Source: Crocinitomix sp. (GTDB lineage Bacteria; Bacteroidota; Bacteroidia; Flavobacteriales_D; Crocinitomicaceae). From it: a stretch of DNA of 38,502 nucleotides. The translations under genes and the position numbers were made by a program. The DNA lies in assembly GCA_030836155.1 (NCBI GenBank), contig JAURQI010000090.1, positions 1 through 38,502 on the forward strand, read 5' to 3'. This document shows, in pieces, positions 6,746 to 14,531 of this stretch (within the stretch, counting starts at the first letter, position 1; the number at the start of each line of letters is the position of its first letter). The notes below the pieces were generated by a model that saw only the letters and a program-made list of their open reading frames with translations, was not told where the DNA came from and did no database searches.

Positions 6746-9187
6746 ATGAAGAAAATAGTAGGATTTTTTATACTCTTTGTCAGTCTATTTAATACGGCAT
6801 CTGTTTTCGGACAGGTCGTAGTTTATACAGAAGACTTTGACGGGCCATTGACATGGTCAATTAATACAGATTTAACAGCTGAAGGAGCAAACCCAAACAC
6901 ATGGTATATTTCGTGTGAAGAAGAGGGTGTTGGTGCAGGAGTTTGCGGAACGGCTTGTGGAGCCGGGGATCAAACATTGCATATTGGTCCAAACCCTGTA
7001 CTTGGTGACCTGGGAGCAGCATATGCTGAAACGGGAGCTGGCTTAACTGGAACAAATCGAAGAGCAGAGTCGGGAGATATTTCAACGATAGGAGACGCAG
7101 ATTTAACCCTCGAGTTTGACATGATTGGATGGGGTAATGCTGATGATTTTGCCGAAGTTTTTTACAGTATTGATGGTGGTACAACATGGACTTCAATAGA
7201 TGGGCCACTAACCTCTTTCTGTTGCGGTGGTGTTCCTTGTACAGGTGTTGAGCAAGGCCTTTGGGAAACAAAGTCATATCCCTTACCGGCAGAATGCGAA
7301 GAGATAGCCAATTTGCGTATTAGTTTCGTTTGGCAAAATGTTGATGACGGAGTCGCGACAGATCCTTCTATTGCAATCGATAATTTGGTGATTGTTAAAG
7401 ACGTGGTTGTCGTAGATGGTGGTCCAACTGCATTATTTGATCCTGAAGATATAACCATATGTCAAGGTGAAACGATAACATATACTGATGCGAGTATAAC
7501 AGCAGACGTAATTACAGATTGGAACTGGGATTTCGAAGGAGGGACACCAGCAACAGCTTTAACTGTTGGTCCACATGATGTGACCTATACAACACCAGGT
7601 GTTTATACAACAACTTTAACCGTTACCGATGGTATTGGCTCACACGATACTTCTTTTACAGTAACCGTTTTGGACGGCCCTTATTCAGGAGAGTCAACAA
7701 GTATTGATCTCTGTGAAGGTGAAACCTTAGATTTAAATACATTGATTCCGGGTGCAGATGGTGGCGGAACATGGACTGAGACATCTGGTGTGCCGAGTGG
7801 TATGTTTGATGAACCAACAGGTGTTTTAGACGGATCAGGATTAACACCAGGAGATGTCTTTACTTTTGATTATGAAACTGGACCAGGTGTGGCACCTTGT
7901 GATTTTGTAGATGTTGCAACCATAACAGTGACGATAATAACTTGTGATGCATTAAACGCATCTTTTGAACCTTCTGAATACAGTGCATGTATCGGTGATT
8001 GTTTGACATTTACAGATTTGAGCACAGGAACCGGGATAACAGGTTGGGCTTGGACATTCACTGATCCAGATATTGGAGGTCCACTTACAGGGGCTGACCC
8101 TGGAGAGGTATGTTTTACCAACGAAGGAGCAGTGGATGTAACACTTACCATTACTGATGGTGTTACATTTGATGATACAACCATAACGATAACCGTATAT
8201 ACTTTACCTACAGTGAATGCAGAAGCTTCTGCTACCACCGTTTGTGTTGGAGGAGAGGTGACACTTTCAGGTACTGGAGATGCGCTTGGCTATACTTGGG
8301 ATGGTGGTGTAATCGATGGCACACCGTTTACAATTGATGCAACAACAACATTTACCGTTACAGGAGTTAACAATTTTGGTTGCGAAAATACAGACGAAAT
8401 TACGATTACAGTGATTGACTGTGAACCGTTATTGGTTGGCTTCACTTATGATGATATTGTATGTGTAGGAGATTGTCAAACCTTTGTTGATACTTCATTG
8501 GGCGTTCCTGTAACCTGGTTGTGGGATTTTGGTGGAGCTGTTGATCCTCCAACATCAGATGAAATGAATCCAACGGTTTGTTTTGATACGCCTGGTATCT
8601 ATGATGTTCAATTAACAGTAACTAATGCGATTGGAGAAAGTGCTTCGACTACGAACTCTATAACGGTATTTGAAAGTCCAACTGTTAGCGCAGCAACCGA
8701 TACAATCATTGAATTAGGAGGTACAGCGTTTTTAGTTGCTACGGGAAGTGTTCCAGATGCAGCTTATATCTGGACACCGGATGACTATTTGTCTTGTGAT
8801 GATTGTCAGACGACAACCGCAAGCCCTATTGACAGCATTACATATAAGGTTACTTTAAGGGATGTTAATGGATGTACTGCCACAGATTCCGTATTGGTTC
8901 TTGTAAACTTTGTTGAAGCCTTGGGTGTTGCGGATGCCTTCTCGCCAAATAATGACGGTGTGAATGACATCCTTTATGTACAAGGATTAGGATTGGCTGC
9001 TATGAAATTCTCTGTCTACAATAAGTATGGAGAGAAAGTCTTTGAATCACAAACGCAAAGTATCGGCTGGGACGGCACATTCCGTGGGCGACCACAAAAT
9101 GGTGGTGTGTTTACATGGGTTCTGGATTATACATTTGTTAATGGCAGTGGTGGGACATTAAAAGGAACCACCACGTTAATTAGATAA
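6746..9187 (+). CDS. Secreted PKD-domain protein with T9SS type B (gliding-type) C-terminal sorting domain
   Basis: The 813-residue protein has a signal peptide (MKKIVGFFILFVSLFNTASVFG) and an N-terminal beta-rich module to about residue 215. PKD/Ig-like domains follow, visible as WNWDFEGGTP, GWAWTFTDPD and WLWDFGGAVDPP with matching PGVYTTTLTVTDG-type strands. An Ig-like unit near residues 490-560 starts TTVCVGGEVTLSG. The last 85 residues are a CHU_C / T9SS type B domain: ADAFSPNNDGVNDILYVQG, then WDGTFRGRPQNGGVFTWVLDY. The protein should therefore cross the outer membrane by type IX secretion and be released or surface-anchored; its ligand or function is unknown. It is unusually rich in Thr, Gly and Asp and has many paired cysteines. 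The PorP/SprF-like gene begins one base after its stop, a classic pairing. A possible -7 (TATCTTTA, one mismatch) is at 6711. Confidence 0.9.
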   Translation: MKKIVGFFILFVSLFNTASVFGQVVVYTEDFDGPLTWSINTDLTAEGANPNTWYISCEEEGVGAGVCGTACGAGDQTLHIGPNPVLGDLGAAYAETGAGLTGTNRRAESGDISTIGDADLTLEFDMIGWGNADDFAEVFYSIDGGTTWTSIDGPLTSFCCGGVPCTGVEQGLWETKSYPLPAECEEIANLRISFVWQNVDDGVATDPSIAIDNLVIVKDVVVVDGGPTALFDPEDITICQGETITYTDASITADVITDWNWDFEGGTPATALTVGPHDVTYTTPGVYTTTLTVTDGIGSHDTSFTVTVLDGPYSGESTSIDLCEGETLDLNTLIPGADGGGTWTETSGVPSGMFDEPTGVLDGSGLTPGDVFTFDYETGPGVAPCDFVDVATITVTIITCDALNASFEPSEYSACIGDCLTFTDLSTGTGITGWAWTFTDPDIGGPLTGADPGEVCFTNEGAVDVTLTITDGVTFDDTTITITVYTLPTVNAEASATTVCVGGEVTLSGTGDALGYTWDGGVIDGTPFTIDATTTFTVTGVNNFGCENTDEITITVIDCEPLLVGFTYDDIVCVGDCQTFVDTSLGVPVTWLWDFGGAVDPPTSDEMNPTVCFDTPGIYDVQLTVTNAIGESASTTNSITVFESPTVSAATDTIIELGGTAFLVATGSVPDAAYIWTPDDYLSCDDCQTTTASPIDSITYKVTLRDVNGCTATDSVLVLVNFVEALGVADAFSPNNDGVNDILYVQGLGLAAMKFSVYNKYGEKVFESQTQSIGWDGTFRGRPQNGGVFTWVLDYTFVNGSGGTLKGTTTLIR

Positions 9188-9188
9188 T

Positions 9189-10214
9189 ATGAAAAAAGGG
9201 GTAGTCATTGCGGCATTGTTGGTAGCCGTATTTCAGACAAATGCGAATGCGCAGCAAGATCAGCATTTTAGCATGTTTACAGAGTCACAGCTGTATATGA
9301 ATCCTGCAGTAGCCGGATTTACACAAGGAGATATGCAATTGTTTACGAATTATCGTCTACAATGGAGTAATGTTTCGGATAATCCATATCAAACCATATC
9401 GGCTAGTTCTGATTGGCGTATGTTTGATCGCGGAGGGAATTATATGGGTGCAGGTGTGACGTTTTATAATGATGTGGCTGGCGTGCCTCAATATACCACT
9501 AACGTTATTGCGTTACCGTTTAACTACACATTAAGAGTTGATCGTAACAACTTAATTTCATTTGGTCTTCAGCCTGCTTGGTACCAGCGTGTCATCAAGA
9601 ATCAGGAGATGAACTGGTTTAATCAATGGACAGGTGTTGCATATGATCAGGGGATTGATAATGGAGAGCTGTTATTAAGTCAGAATTTTAACATCAGTCG
9701 ATTTGATATTGGAACTGGCTTTTACTGGGACAGCTACATCAGTCGTACGGCGAAATTAAGATTAGGAATCGCTGGACACCATTTGACTAAACAACGTATC
9801 AACTTAACAGAAGATGATGATCGTTTGTACCGTAAGTTGGTGATACACGGACAAGGAGAGTTTTTGATGGAAGAATCTGGTGTAACGATCTTACCAGCCT
9901 TTAGTGCGTTTTTACAGGGACCCAATAAGGAAATTAATTTTGGGTCAAATTTCCGTTTCTTATTAAAGAGTGGATCAAGAGCTACAAGCTATTTTGAAGA
10001 GATCACCTTCTCGACTGGAGCTTATTTCAGATGGGGAGATGCAATCGTCGTAAATGCAATTCTGGATTTATCAGGGTTTAGTTTTGGTGCTTCTTATGAC
10101 TTAAATGTTTCAGGACTTAATGTGGCTACAAAAGGAGTAGGAAGTATGGAGTTCTTTTTACGTTACCGCATCCAATTTGGAACACGTAACTTGAGAAACA
10201 ACCGAGTACATTAA
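9189..10214 (+). CDS. Type IX secretion system membrane protein, PorP/SprF family
   Basis: A 341-residue outer-membrane beta-barrel protein with signal peptide (MKKGVVIAALLVAVFQTNANAQ) and the family opening QDQHFSMFTESQLYMNPAVAGF. Alternating aromatic-rich strands continue to the end. Known SprF-like proteins act with particular type B sorting-domain cargo at the cell surface, and the gene is translationally adjacent (one base) to exactly such a cargo. I infer that it is the dedicated partner of the upstream protein, perhaps anchoring it. It is not the core PorP of the secretion machine as far as context shows, because no other por/gld genes are near. A hairpin terminator follows. Confidence 0.9.
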   Translation: MKKGVVIAALLVAVFQTNANAQQDQHFSMFTESQLYMNPAVAGFTQGDMQLFTNYRLQWSNVSDNPYQTISASSDWRMFDRGGNYMGAGVTFYNDVAGVPQYTTNVIALPFNYTLRVDRNNLISFGLQPAWYQRVIKNQEMNWFNQWTGVAYDQGIDNGELLLSQNFNISRFDIGTGFYWDSYISRTAKLRLGIAGHHLTKQRINLTEDDDRLYRKLVIHGQGEFLMEESGVTILPAFSAFLQGPNKEINFGSNFRFLLKSGSRATSYFEEITFSTGAYFRWGDAIVVNAILDLSGFSFGASYDLNVSGLNVATKGVGSMEFFLRYRIQFGTRNLRNNRVH

Positions 10215-10233
10215 ACCAATTATAATAGAATTT

Positions 10234-10267
10234 AAGGGGTGAGTCAATTTGATTCATCCCTTTTTTT
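10234..10267 (+). terminator. Rho-independent terminator after the PorP/SprF-like gene
   Basis: AAGGGGTGAGTCAA pairs with TTGATTCATCCCTT (two G-U pairs), followed by a T run. The apex contains TTTG at 10248-10251, which is also placed to be the -33 element of the next gene. Confidence 0.8.
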
Positions 10268-10279
10268 GTTCTAATTTTG
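10248..10279 (+). promoter_or_regulatory. Promoter of the dus gene (TTTG-N20-TAATTTTG)
   Basis: TTTG at 10248-10251, exactly 20 bases, then TAATTTTG at 10272-10279 form a full match to the Bacteroidota promoter. The -33 half lies in the apex of the preceding terminator hairpin. The dus ATG is at 10314, giving a leader of about 30 nucleotides. Confidence 0.65.
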
Positions 10280-10313
10280 CACCACCTTTACTATTGAAAA
10301 AAGGACTACTGAA

Positions 10314-11318
10314 ATGAGTGTTAAAATACGTGATATCGATTTGGGTGATTTCCCACTTTTATTGGCGCCAATGGAGGATGTAAGTGATCCGCCTTTTCGA
10401 GCGCTTTGTAAAAAGTATGGAGCAGATATGATGTATACAGAATTTATCTCATCAGAAGGTTTGATTCGTCATGCCGTTAAATCAGTTGAGAAACTAGACA
10501 TCTATGAATACGAGCGTCCAATTGGAATCCAAATATTCGGACATGATATCGATTCCATGATTCGAACGACCGAAATCGTGGAGCAGACGAAGCCAGATAT
10601 TATAGATATTAATTATGGTTGCCCGGTTAAAAAGGTAGCGTGCAAAGGAGCCGGGGCTGGTATTTTACAGGACATTCCAAAAATGGTTGAGATGACCAAA
10701 AGGATTGTCGAAACGACCCACTTGCCTGTAACAGTCAAGACAAGGTTAGGTTGGGATGATTCTACTAAATATATCGTTGAGGTAGCAGAGCGTCTTCAAG
10801 ACGTTGGCATTGAGGCTATTTCTATACATGGCAGAACAAGAAAGCAGATGTATAAAGGTGAAGCCGATTGGAAATTAATTTCCGATGTCAAGAACAACCC
10901 AAGAATGAAAATACCTGTTTTTGGAAATGGCGATATTACTAGTCCTGAAAAAGCATTAGAATACAAAACAAGATATGGTGTTGATGGAATCATGATCGGT
11001 CGTGCGGCAATTGGTTACCCTTGGATCTTTAATGAGATCAAACATTTTGTTGAGACCGGAAAACATCTTCCTAAACCTACTTTAAAAGAGCGGGTCATGG
11101 CTACGCGAGATCATCTAGAGATGTCATTAAAATGGAAGAAAGAAATACTAGCTATTAATGAAATGAAACGTCACTACACGAATTATTTTAAAGGTATCCC
11201 ACATTTCAAAGAATACAGAACGAAGTTGGTTACCTCAATGGATTTGGCAGAAGTGCGCGCTACGTTGGATGAAATTGAAACCAAGTTTGAGGGTGTCTAT
11301 CAAACAATGGCTGATTGA
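10314..11318 (+). CDS. dusB: tRNA-dihydrouridine synthase, DusB-like
   Basis: This 334-residue FMN enzyme reduces specific uridines in tRNA to dihydrouridine. The TIM-barrel start is LLAPMEDVSDPPFRALC and the active-site motif is INYGCPVKKVACKGAGAG, in which the Cys of GCP is the catalytic acid. FMN/phosphate-binding segments are VKTRLGWD, ISIHGRTRKQMYKG, VFGNGDI and GIMIGRAAIGYPW. The C-terminal helical tRNA-binding domain (KEIL..NEMKRHYTNYFKG) is complete. Assignment to the Dus family is firm; the DusB subtype is inferred from the motif wording and phylum habit. It ends five bases from the convergent DUF2279 gene. Confidence 0.92.
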   Translation: MSVKIRDIDLGDFPLLLAPMEDVSDPPFRALCKKYGADMMYTEFISSEGLIRHAVKSVEKLDIYEYERPIGIQIFGHDIDSMIRTTEIVEQTKPDIIDINYGCPVKKVACKGAGAGILQDIPKMVEMTKRIVETTHLPVTVKTRLGWDDSTKYIVEVAERLQDVGIEAISIHGRTRKQMYKGEADWKLISDVKNNPRMKIPVFGNGDITSPEKALEYKTRYGVDGIMIGRAAIGYPWIFNEIKHFVETGKHLPKPTLKERVMATRDHLEMSLKWKKEILAINEMKRHYTNYFKGIPHFKEYRTKLVTSMDLAEVRATLDEIETKFEGVYQTMAD

Positions 11319-11323
11319 TAAAA

Positions 11324-12232
11324 TCAGAAGTATAGCGGGCGGAATTTAAATTGTCCATTACCATATTCTAAAGCTGGAAAAGGCATTTTTATCACATTTA
11401 ATACTCTAAACATCACTTGAAGTAATCGACTAGATGTCGGTATGGACTCAAAATCAATGTCTAACGATAAAAAGTATTGCCGATAAGGCGTAAATGTGAT
11501 TTGTTCATCCCCCCCATTATAAACATAAGTACCTCCATCACCAATAAGTTGATCTTGAGTGCTGTATCCCACTGAAACTTGCAGCCATTTTGGAATTTTA
11601 CTGTCTTTTTTGAACCAATAAACCGGGTTAAAACTGGCCCAGTAAGTTTGGCCATTATAATCTTTGAGTGTTCTGCTCGCGAAGTCCGAACCAAGCACAC
11701 CTGGACGATATTGGGCTAAGTCGGAAGGAGCACTTGAAAATTTAAAGTGGACATAGGGTGTGTTATCACCGTAGTTTTGAGCGAAATAACTTCCTGCGCC
11801 TAGTGCGTTCGCACCGACATCAGACCATGAAAAGCCCCAATTTGAATTAAATCCATCCAATATCTCCACAGTTGATAAATAAGCAAAGCTAAAACCTGTT
11901 CCGATCCAAGTAGACTTTTTACGGTCGACACCTGCCCAATTGTACAGGTCTCCTGACAATCTTCCAATTTGGTAGGCTGTATAGAAATGCCCCAGCTTAT
12001 CCATCTGATTCCATTGTTGACTATCGTCAAAAAAATGAAAGGGGCTTTTGTCGTAGTCAGCATACCAAACATATTGCAAACCAGCAATAGATCCTCCCCA
12101 AGTTAAAGTATGAAAACTGGTTACACCGATGGTTCTATTTCGATTATAATCCTTGGAATTTTCAAGAAAATCTTGACTTCGACCACCCAATGATAAGCAT
12201 AGAAAAAAGAGATATAAAAGCACCTTGGTCAT
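11324..12232 (-). CDS. DUF2279-like (YfiM-type) exported protein
   Basis: A 302-residue protein with an N-terminal signal sequence (MTKVLLYLFFLCLSLGG) and a domain resembling DUF2279/YfiM. The markers are QWNQMDKLGHFYTAYQIGRL, then a helix with STVEILDGFNSNWGFSWSDVGANALGA, the conserved acidic/aromatic pattern of the family. The C-terminal half is beta-rich and ends near FRPLYF, which suggests an outer-membrane location. Its function is unknown. It is the third gene on the minus strand after pdhB and the GNAT-like gene, 52 bases downstream of the latter. A near-consensus -7 (TACCTTCG on the minus strand, 12245-12238) lies only about five bases before its ATG, so it may also be made from a nearly leaderless transcript. 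Confidence 0.75.
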   Translation of the reverse strand: MTKVLLYLFFLCLSLGGRSQDFLENSKDYNRNRTIGVTSFHTLTWGGSIAGLQYVWYADYDKSPFHFFDDSQQWNQMDKLGHFYTAYQIGRLSGDLYNWAGVDRKKSTWIGTGFSFAYLSTVEILDGFNSNWGFSWSDVGANALGAGSYFAQNYGDNTPYVHFKFSSAPSDLAQYRPGVLGSDFASRTLKDYNGQTYWASFNPVYWFKKDSKIPKWLQVSVGYSTQDQLIGDGGTYVYNGGDEQITFTPYRQYFLSLDIDFESIPTSSRLLQVMFRVLNVIKMPFPALEYGNGQFKFRPLYF

Positions 12233-12284
12233 ATTAGCGAAGGTAAGTATTTCTTTCGCAAGTTCTTTCTTGGTGATCTTTTAT

Positions 12285-13349
12285 CTATGTCATATCAAAG
12301 CCGCTAAGATAAAATGGCTTTTTGTGAAAGCTCTCCTTGGTATCAGCTGGGTGCCCGTTAATCTTGGCGACAATATGAATCGTGTTATCCTGTTTTATCC
12401 GCTGGATAAACCCCCATTTGATTGGTATTCCTTTTAGCGATTCGTCTTTAAGGTCTTGCCATATCAGTAAGGAGTGATGTTTTGTTTCGGCCAACACTCC
12501 TTCTAATAAGTTTTGAACTTCATGCTCAAAACCCTTTTTCCAAAAAAGTCCTTCAGTGGCAAGGAATTCGTGGTTATCCGGATTTATTAATTTTCGAATG
12601 CGCGGAATATAAGGCGCAGATTTAAGCAAAAACCGACCTGAAATTCCAGGCAAACTTTTAATTTTCCACTTGACTGGATTAGCTTGAATGCCTGCTATGA
12701 TTTGTCCATCTTTTCGCAGCACATAATAATTATTATCGTCGAAAAGATGAATCGGTGAAAAGAATTGATGATCCGCGTAAAAAGATTTGATCTCCGCCAT
12801 TACTTCAGTTTTTTCAACCTCTCGCAATGCGGATATGTTTCTGTTTTTTGGATTAACTCTGGAAAAAGCTAACGTCTTAAATTGCCCGATTGTTTCGAAG
12901 CCAAAGCGTTCGTTCATATTGAATGATCGAATATTATCAGGATCAATAAAAGCCCAATAAATTGATGGGTCTTTTTCCGGATTTACAGGATCAAAATTGC
13001 TAGTATCAAAAAGAGCTTTAAAATATTGATGCAATTGCGATGAGCCCTTCCCTTTTTGGGATCCACCTTGAAACAATTGATCAAATGCGAAATATCGGAT
13101 ATAATTTGAGGGTGTTTTTTCGTGATTAATCATCACTTCGCGCTGGCAAATGGTCATATTACCAATAGCCTTATTATTTCGCTCAATAAAAATGAAATGA
13201 GGTTGATGTAATTTATGGATTTTAGTCTTTGTGTCTAATAATTTATACAAGGTACCCTTCGTACCAATATAGGTCCGCGTCAATAAATCAATAACTGATT
13301 TAGGAGGGATCTTTTCGTGTCTGATTAATCGGTGGACACGATCCAACAT
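12285..13349 (-). CDS. GNAT-acetyltransferase-like protein of unknown substrate
   Basis: A 354-residue soluble protein. Its middle part looks like the end of a GNAT fold: IYWAFIDPDNIRSFNMNERFGFETIG is the usual region where a residue pattern (N-x-R-S-x-x-x-x-E-R-x-G-F) precedes the last strands. The N-terminal 100 residues fit the earlier GNAT strands, with a possible acetyl-CoA loop GGSQKGKGSSQLHQYF. The C-terminal half (about residues 180-354) may be a second, degenerate acyltransferase unit. I cannot name a substrate. It begins six bases after the pdhB stop and so is probably co-transcribed with it; protein or metabolite acetylation next to the acetyl-CoA-producing complex is a tempting link but unproven. 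Confidence 0.65.
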   Translation of the reverse strand: MLDRVHRLIRHEKIPPKSVIDLLTRTYIGTKGTLYKLLDTKTKIHKLHQPHFIFIERNNKAIGNMTICQREVMINHEKTPSNYIRYFAFDQLFQGGSQKGKGSSQLHQYFKALFDTSNFDPVNPEKDPSIYWAFIDPDNIRSFNMNERFGFETIGQFKTLAFSRVNPKNRNISALREVEKTEVMAEIKSFYADHQFFSPIHLFDDNNYYVLRKDGQIIAGIQANPVKWKIKSLPGISGRFLLKSAPYIPRIRKLINPDNHEFLATEGLFWKKGFEHEVQNLLEGVLAETKHHSLLIWQDLKDESLKGIPIKWGFIQRIKQDNTIHIVAKINGHPADTKESFHKKPFYLSGFDMT

Positions 13350-13355
13350 GATAGC

Positions 13356-14333
13356 TTATTTATACATGACAGACTTCACTGCTGCAATGATGCGAGCAGG
13401 GTTAGGCAGTGCTTCAGCCATTAAACTTGGGCTAAAAGGGAAAGGTGTGTCAGATTGCATAACCCTTAAAACAGGAGCATCTAAATAATCAAATGCATAA
13501 TTTTGCAAGTGATAAGCAATTTCAGAAGCAATAGACGCGATAGGCCAAGATTCTTCAACAACCACACAGCGGTTTGTTTTCTTCACCGATTCAACCACCG
13601 TTCCATAATCAATCGGGCGAACCGAACGAAGATCAATGATTTCAAGTGAAATACCTTCTTTTGCTAACTCTTCAGCTGCCTTGTGTACTTCTTTTATGAT
13701 TTTTCCGAATGTTACAATAGTTACATCAGAACCTTCTCTTTTAATATCAGCAACTCCAATTGGAACAATGTATTCACCTTCAGGAATTTCACCTTTGTCA
13801 CCATACATCTTTTCCGACTCCATAATCAAAACAGGATCTTGATCACGAATAGCCGATTTTAGTAATCCTTTCGCATCATAAGGCGTTGATGGTGTTACCA
13901 CTTTTAATCCAGGAACATGTGCGTAAAAAGACTCAAAACTTTGGGAGTGAGTTGCACCTAATTGTCCAGCTTGTCCGTTTCCTCCTCGGAAAACAATTGG
14001 ACAACCAACCTGTCCACCGGACATTTGTAACATCTTAGCAGCACTATTGATAATTTGATCAGCAGCAAGAATCGCGAAGTTCCAGGTCATGAACTCAACA
14101 ATAGGTCGCAAACCGTTCATCGCAGCACCTACCGCAATTCCAGAGAATCCTAATTCAGCAATAGGCGTATCAATAACGCGTTTCTCTCCGAATTCATCGA
14201 GCATTCCTTGAGACACTTTATAAGCACCATTATATTCGGCCACTTCTTCGCCCATCAAAAAAACGTTTTCGTCTTTTCTCATTTCTTCTGACATGGCTTC
14301 TCTTAATGCCTCTCTGTACTGAACTGTCTTCAT
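13356..14333 (-). CDS. pdhB: Pyruvate dehydrogenase complex E1 component, beta subunit
   Basis: The 325-residue protein is the beta subunit of a heterotetrameric E1, which decarboxylates pyruvate with thiamine diphosphate and feeds acetyl-CoA to the TCA cycle. It begins MKTVQYREALREAMSEEM and contains the standard segments FLMGEEVAEYNGAYKVSQGM, IDTPIAELGFSGIAVGAAM, MTWNFAILAADQIINSAAK and the C-terminal domain with EIIDLRSVRPID and VVVEESWPIASI. No pdhA (alpha) or pdhC (lipoyl E2) gene is adjacent. Here pdhB leads its own unit, with a good promoter 45 bases upstream. A 2-oxoisovalerate E1 beta is a possible alternative, but sequence wording fits the pyruvate enzyme best. Confidence 0.92.
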   Translation of the reverse strand: MKTVQYREALREAMSEEMRKDENVFLMGEEVAEYNGAYKVSQGMLDEFGEKRVIDTPIAELGFSGIAVGAAMNGLRPIVEFMTWNFAILAADQIINSAAKMLQMSGGQVGCPIVFRGGNGQAGQLGATHSQSFESFYAHVPGLKVVTPSTPYDAKGLLKSAIRDQDPVLIMESEKMYGDKGEIPEGEYIVPIGVADIKREGSDVTIVTFGKIIKEVHKAAEELAKEGISLEIIDLRSVRPIDYGTVVESVKKTNRCVVVEESWPIASIASEIAYHLQNYAFDYLDAPVLRVMQSDTPFPFSPSLMAEALPNPARIIAAVKSVMYK

Positions 14334-14381
14334 GTTTCTTAATATTTGAGGGTCGTCTTCTCTGTACCCAATTTATCGGCC

Positions 14382-14413
14382 CAAATCTACGAATTATTGG
14401 TTTGAAAAATCAA
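14382..14413 (-). promoter_or_regulatory. Promoter of pdhB (TTG-N21-TAGATTTG)
   Basis: On the minus strand TTG (14413-14411) is followed by 21 bases and TAGATTTG (14389-14382), an exact -7. Initiation near 14378 gives a 45-nucleotide leader to the ATG at 14333, supporting pdhB as the first gene of its unit. Confidence 0.65.
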
Positions 14414-14494
14414 TTAAATTCCAACTTTTTGAGCACCATCCTTTGAAACCCGAAAAATATCCTTGTGCTGCTTTCTTTTTTAAAGGAATAGGAC

Positions 14495-14502
14495 TATATT
14501 CG
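14495..14502 (+). promoter_or_regulatory. Probable -7 element of the PpiD-like gene (TATATTCG)
   Basis: TATATTCG differs from TAnnTTTG at one position and lies 30 bases before the ATG at 14532. The 198-base space to pdhB thus seems to hold two back-to-back promoters. Confidence 0.4.
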
Positions 14503-14531
14503 CACATTCTAAAATTATAACATAAACAGAA

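Noticed and set aside
6861-8238. Four antisense ORFs in the PKD-domain gene
   Set aside because: Repetitive His/Leu- or Ser/Val-rich translations are what antisense of a Thr/Gly/Asp-rich repeat gene gives.
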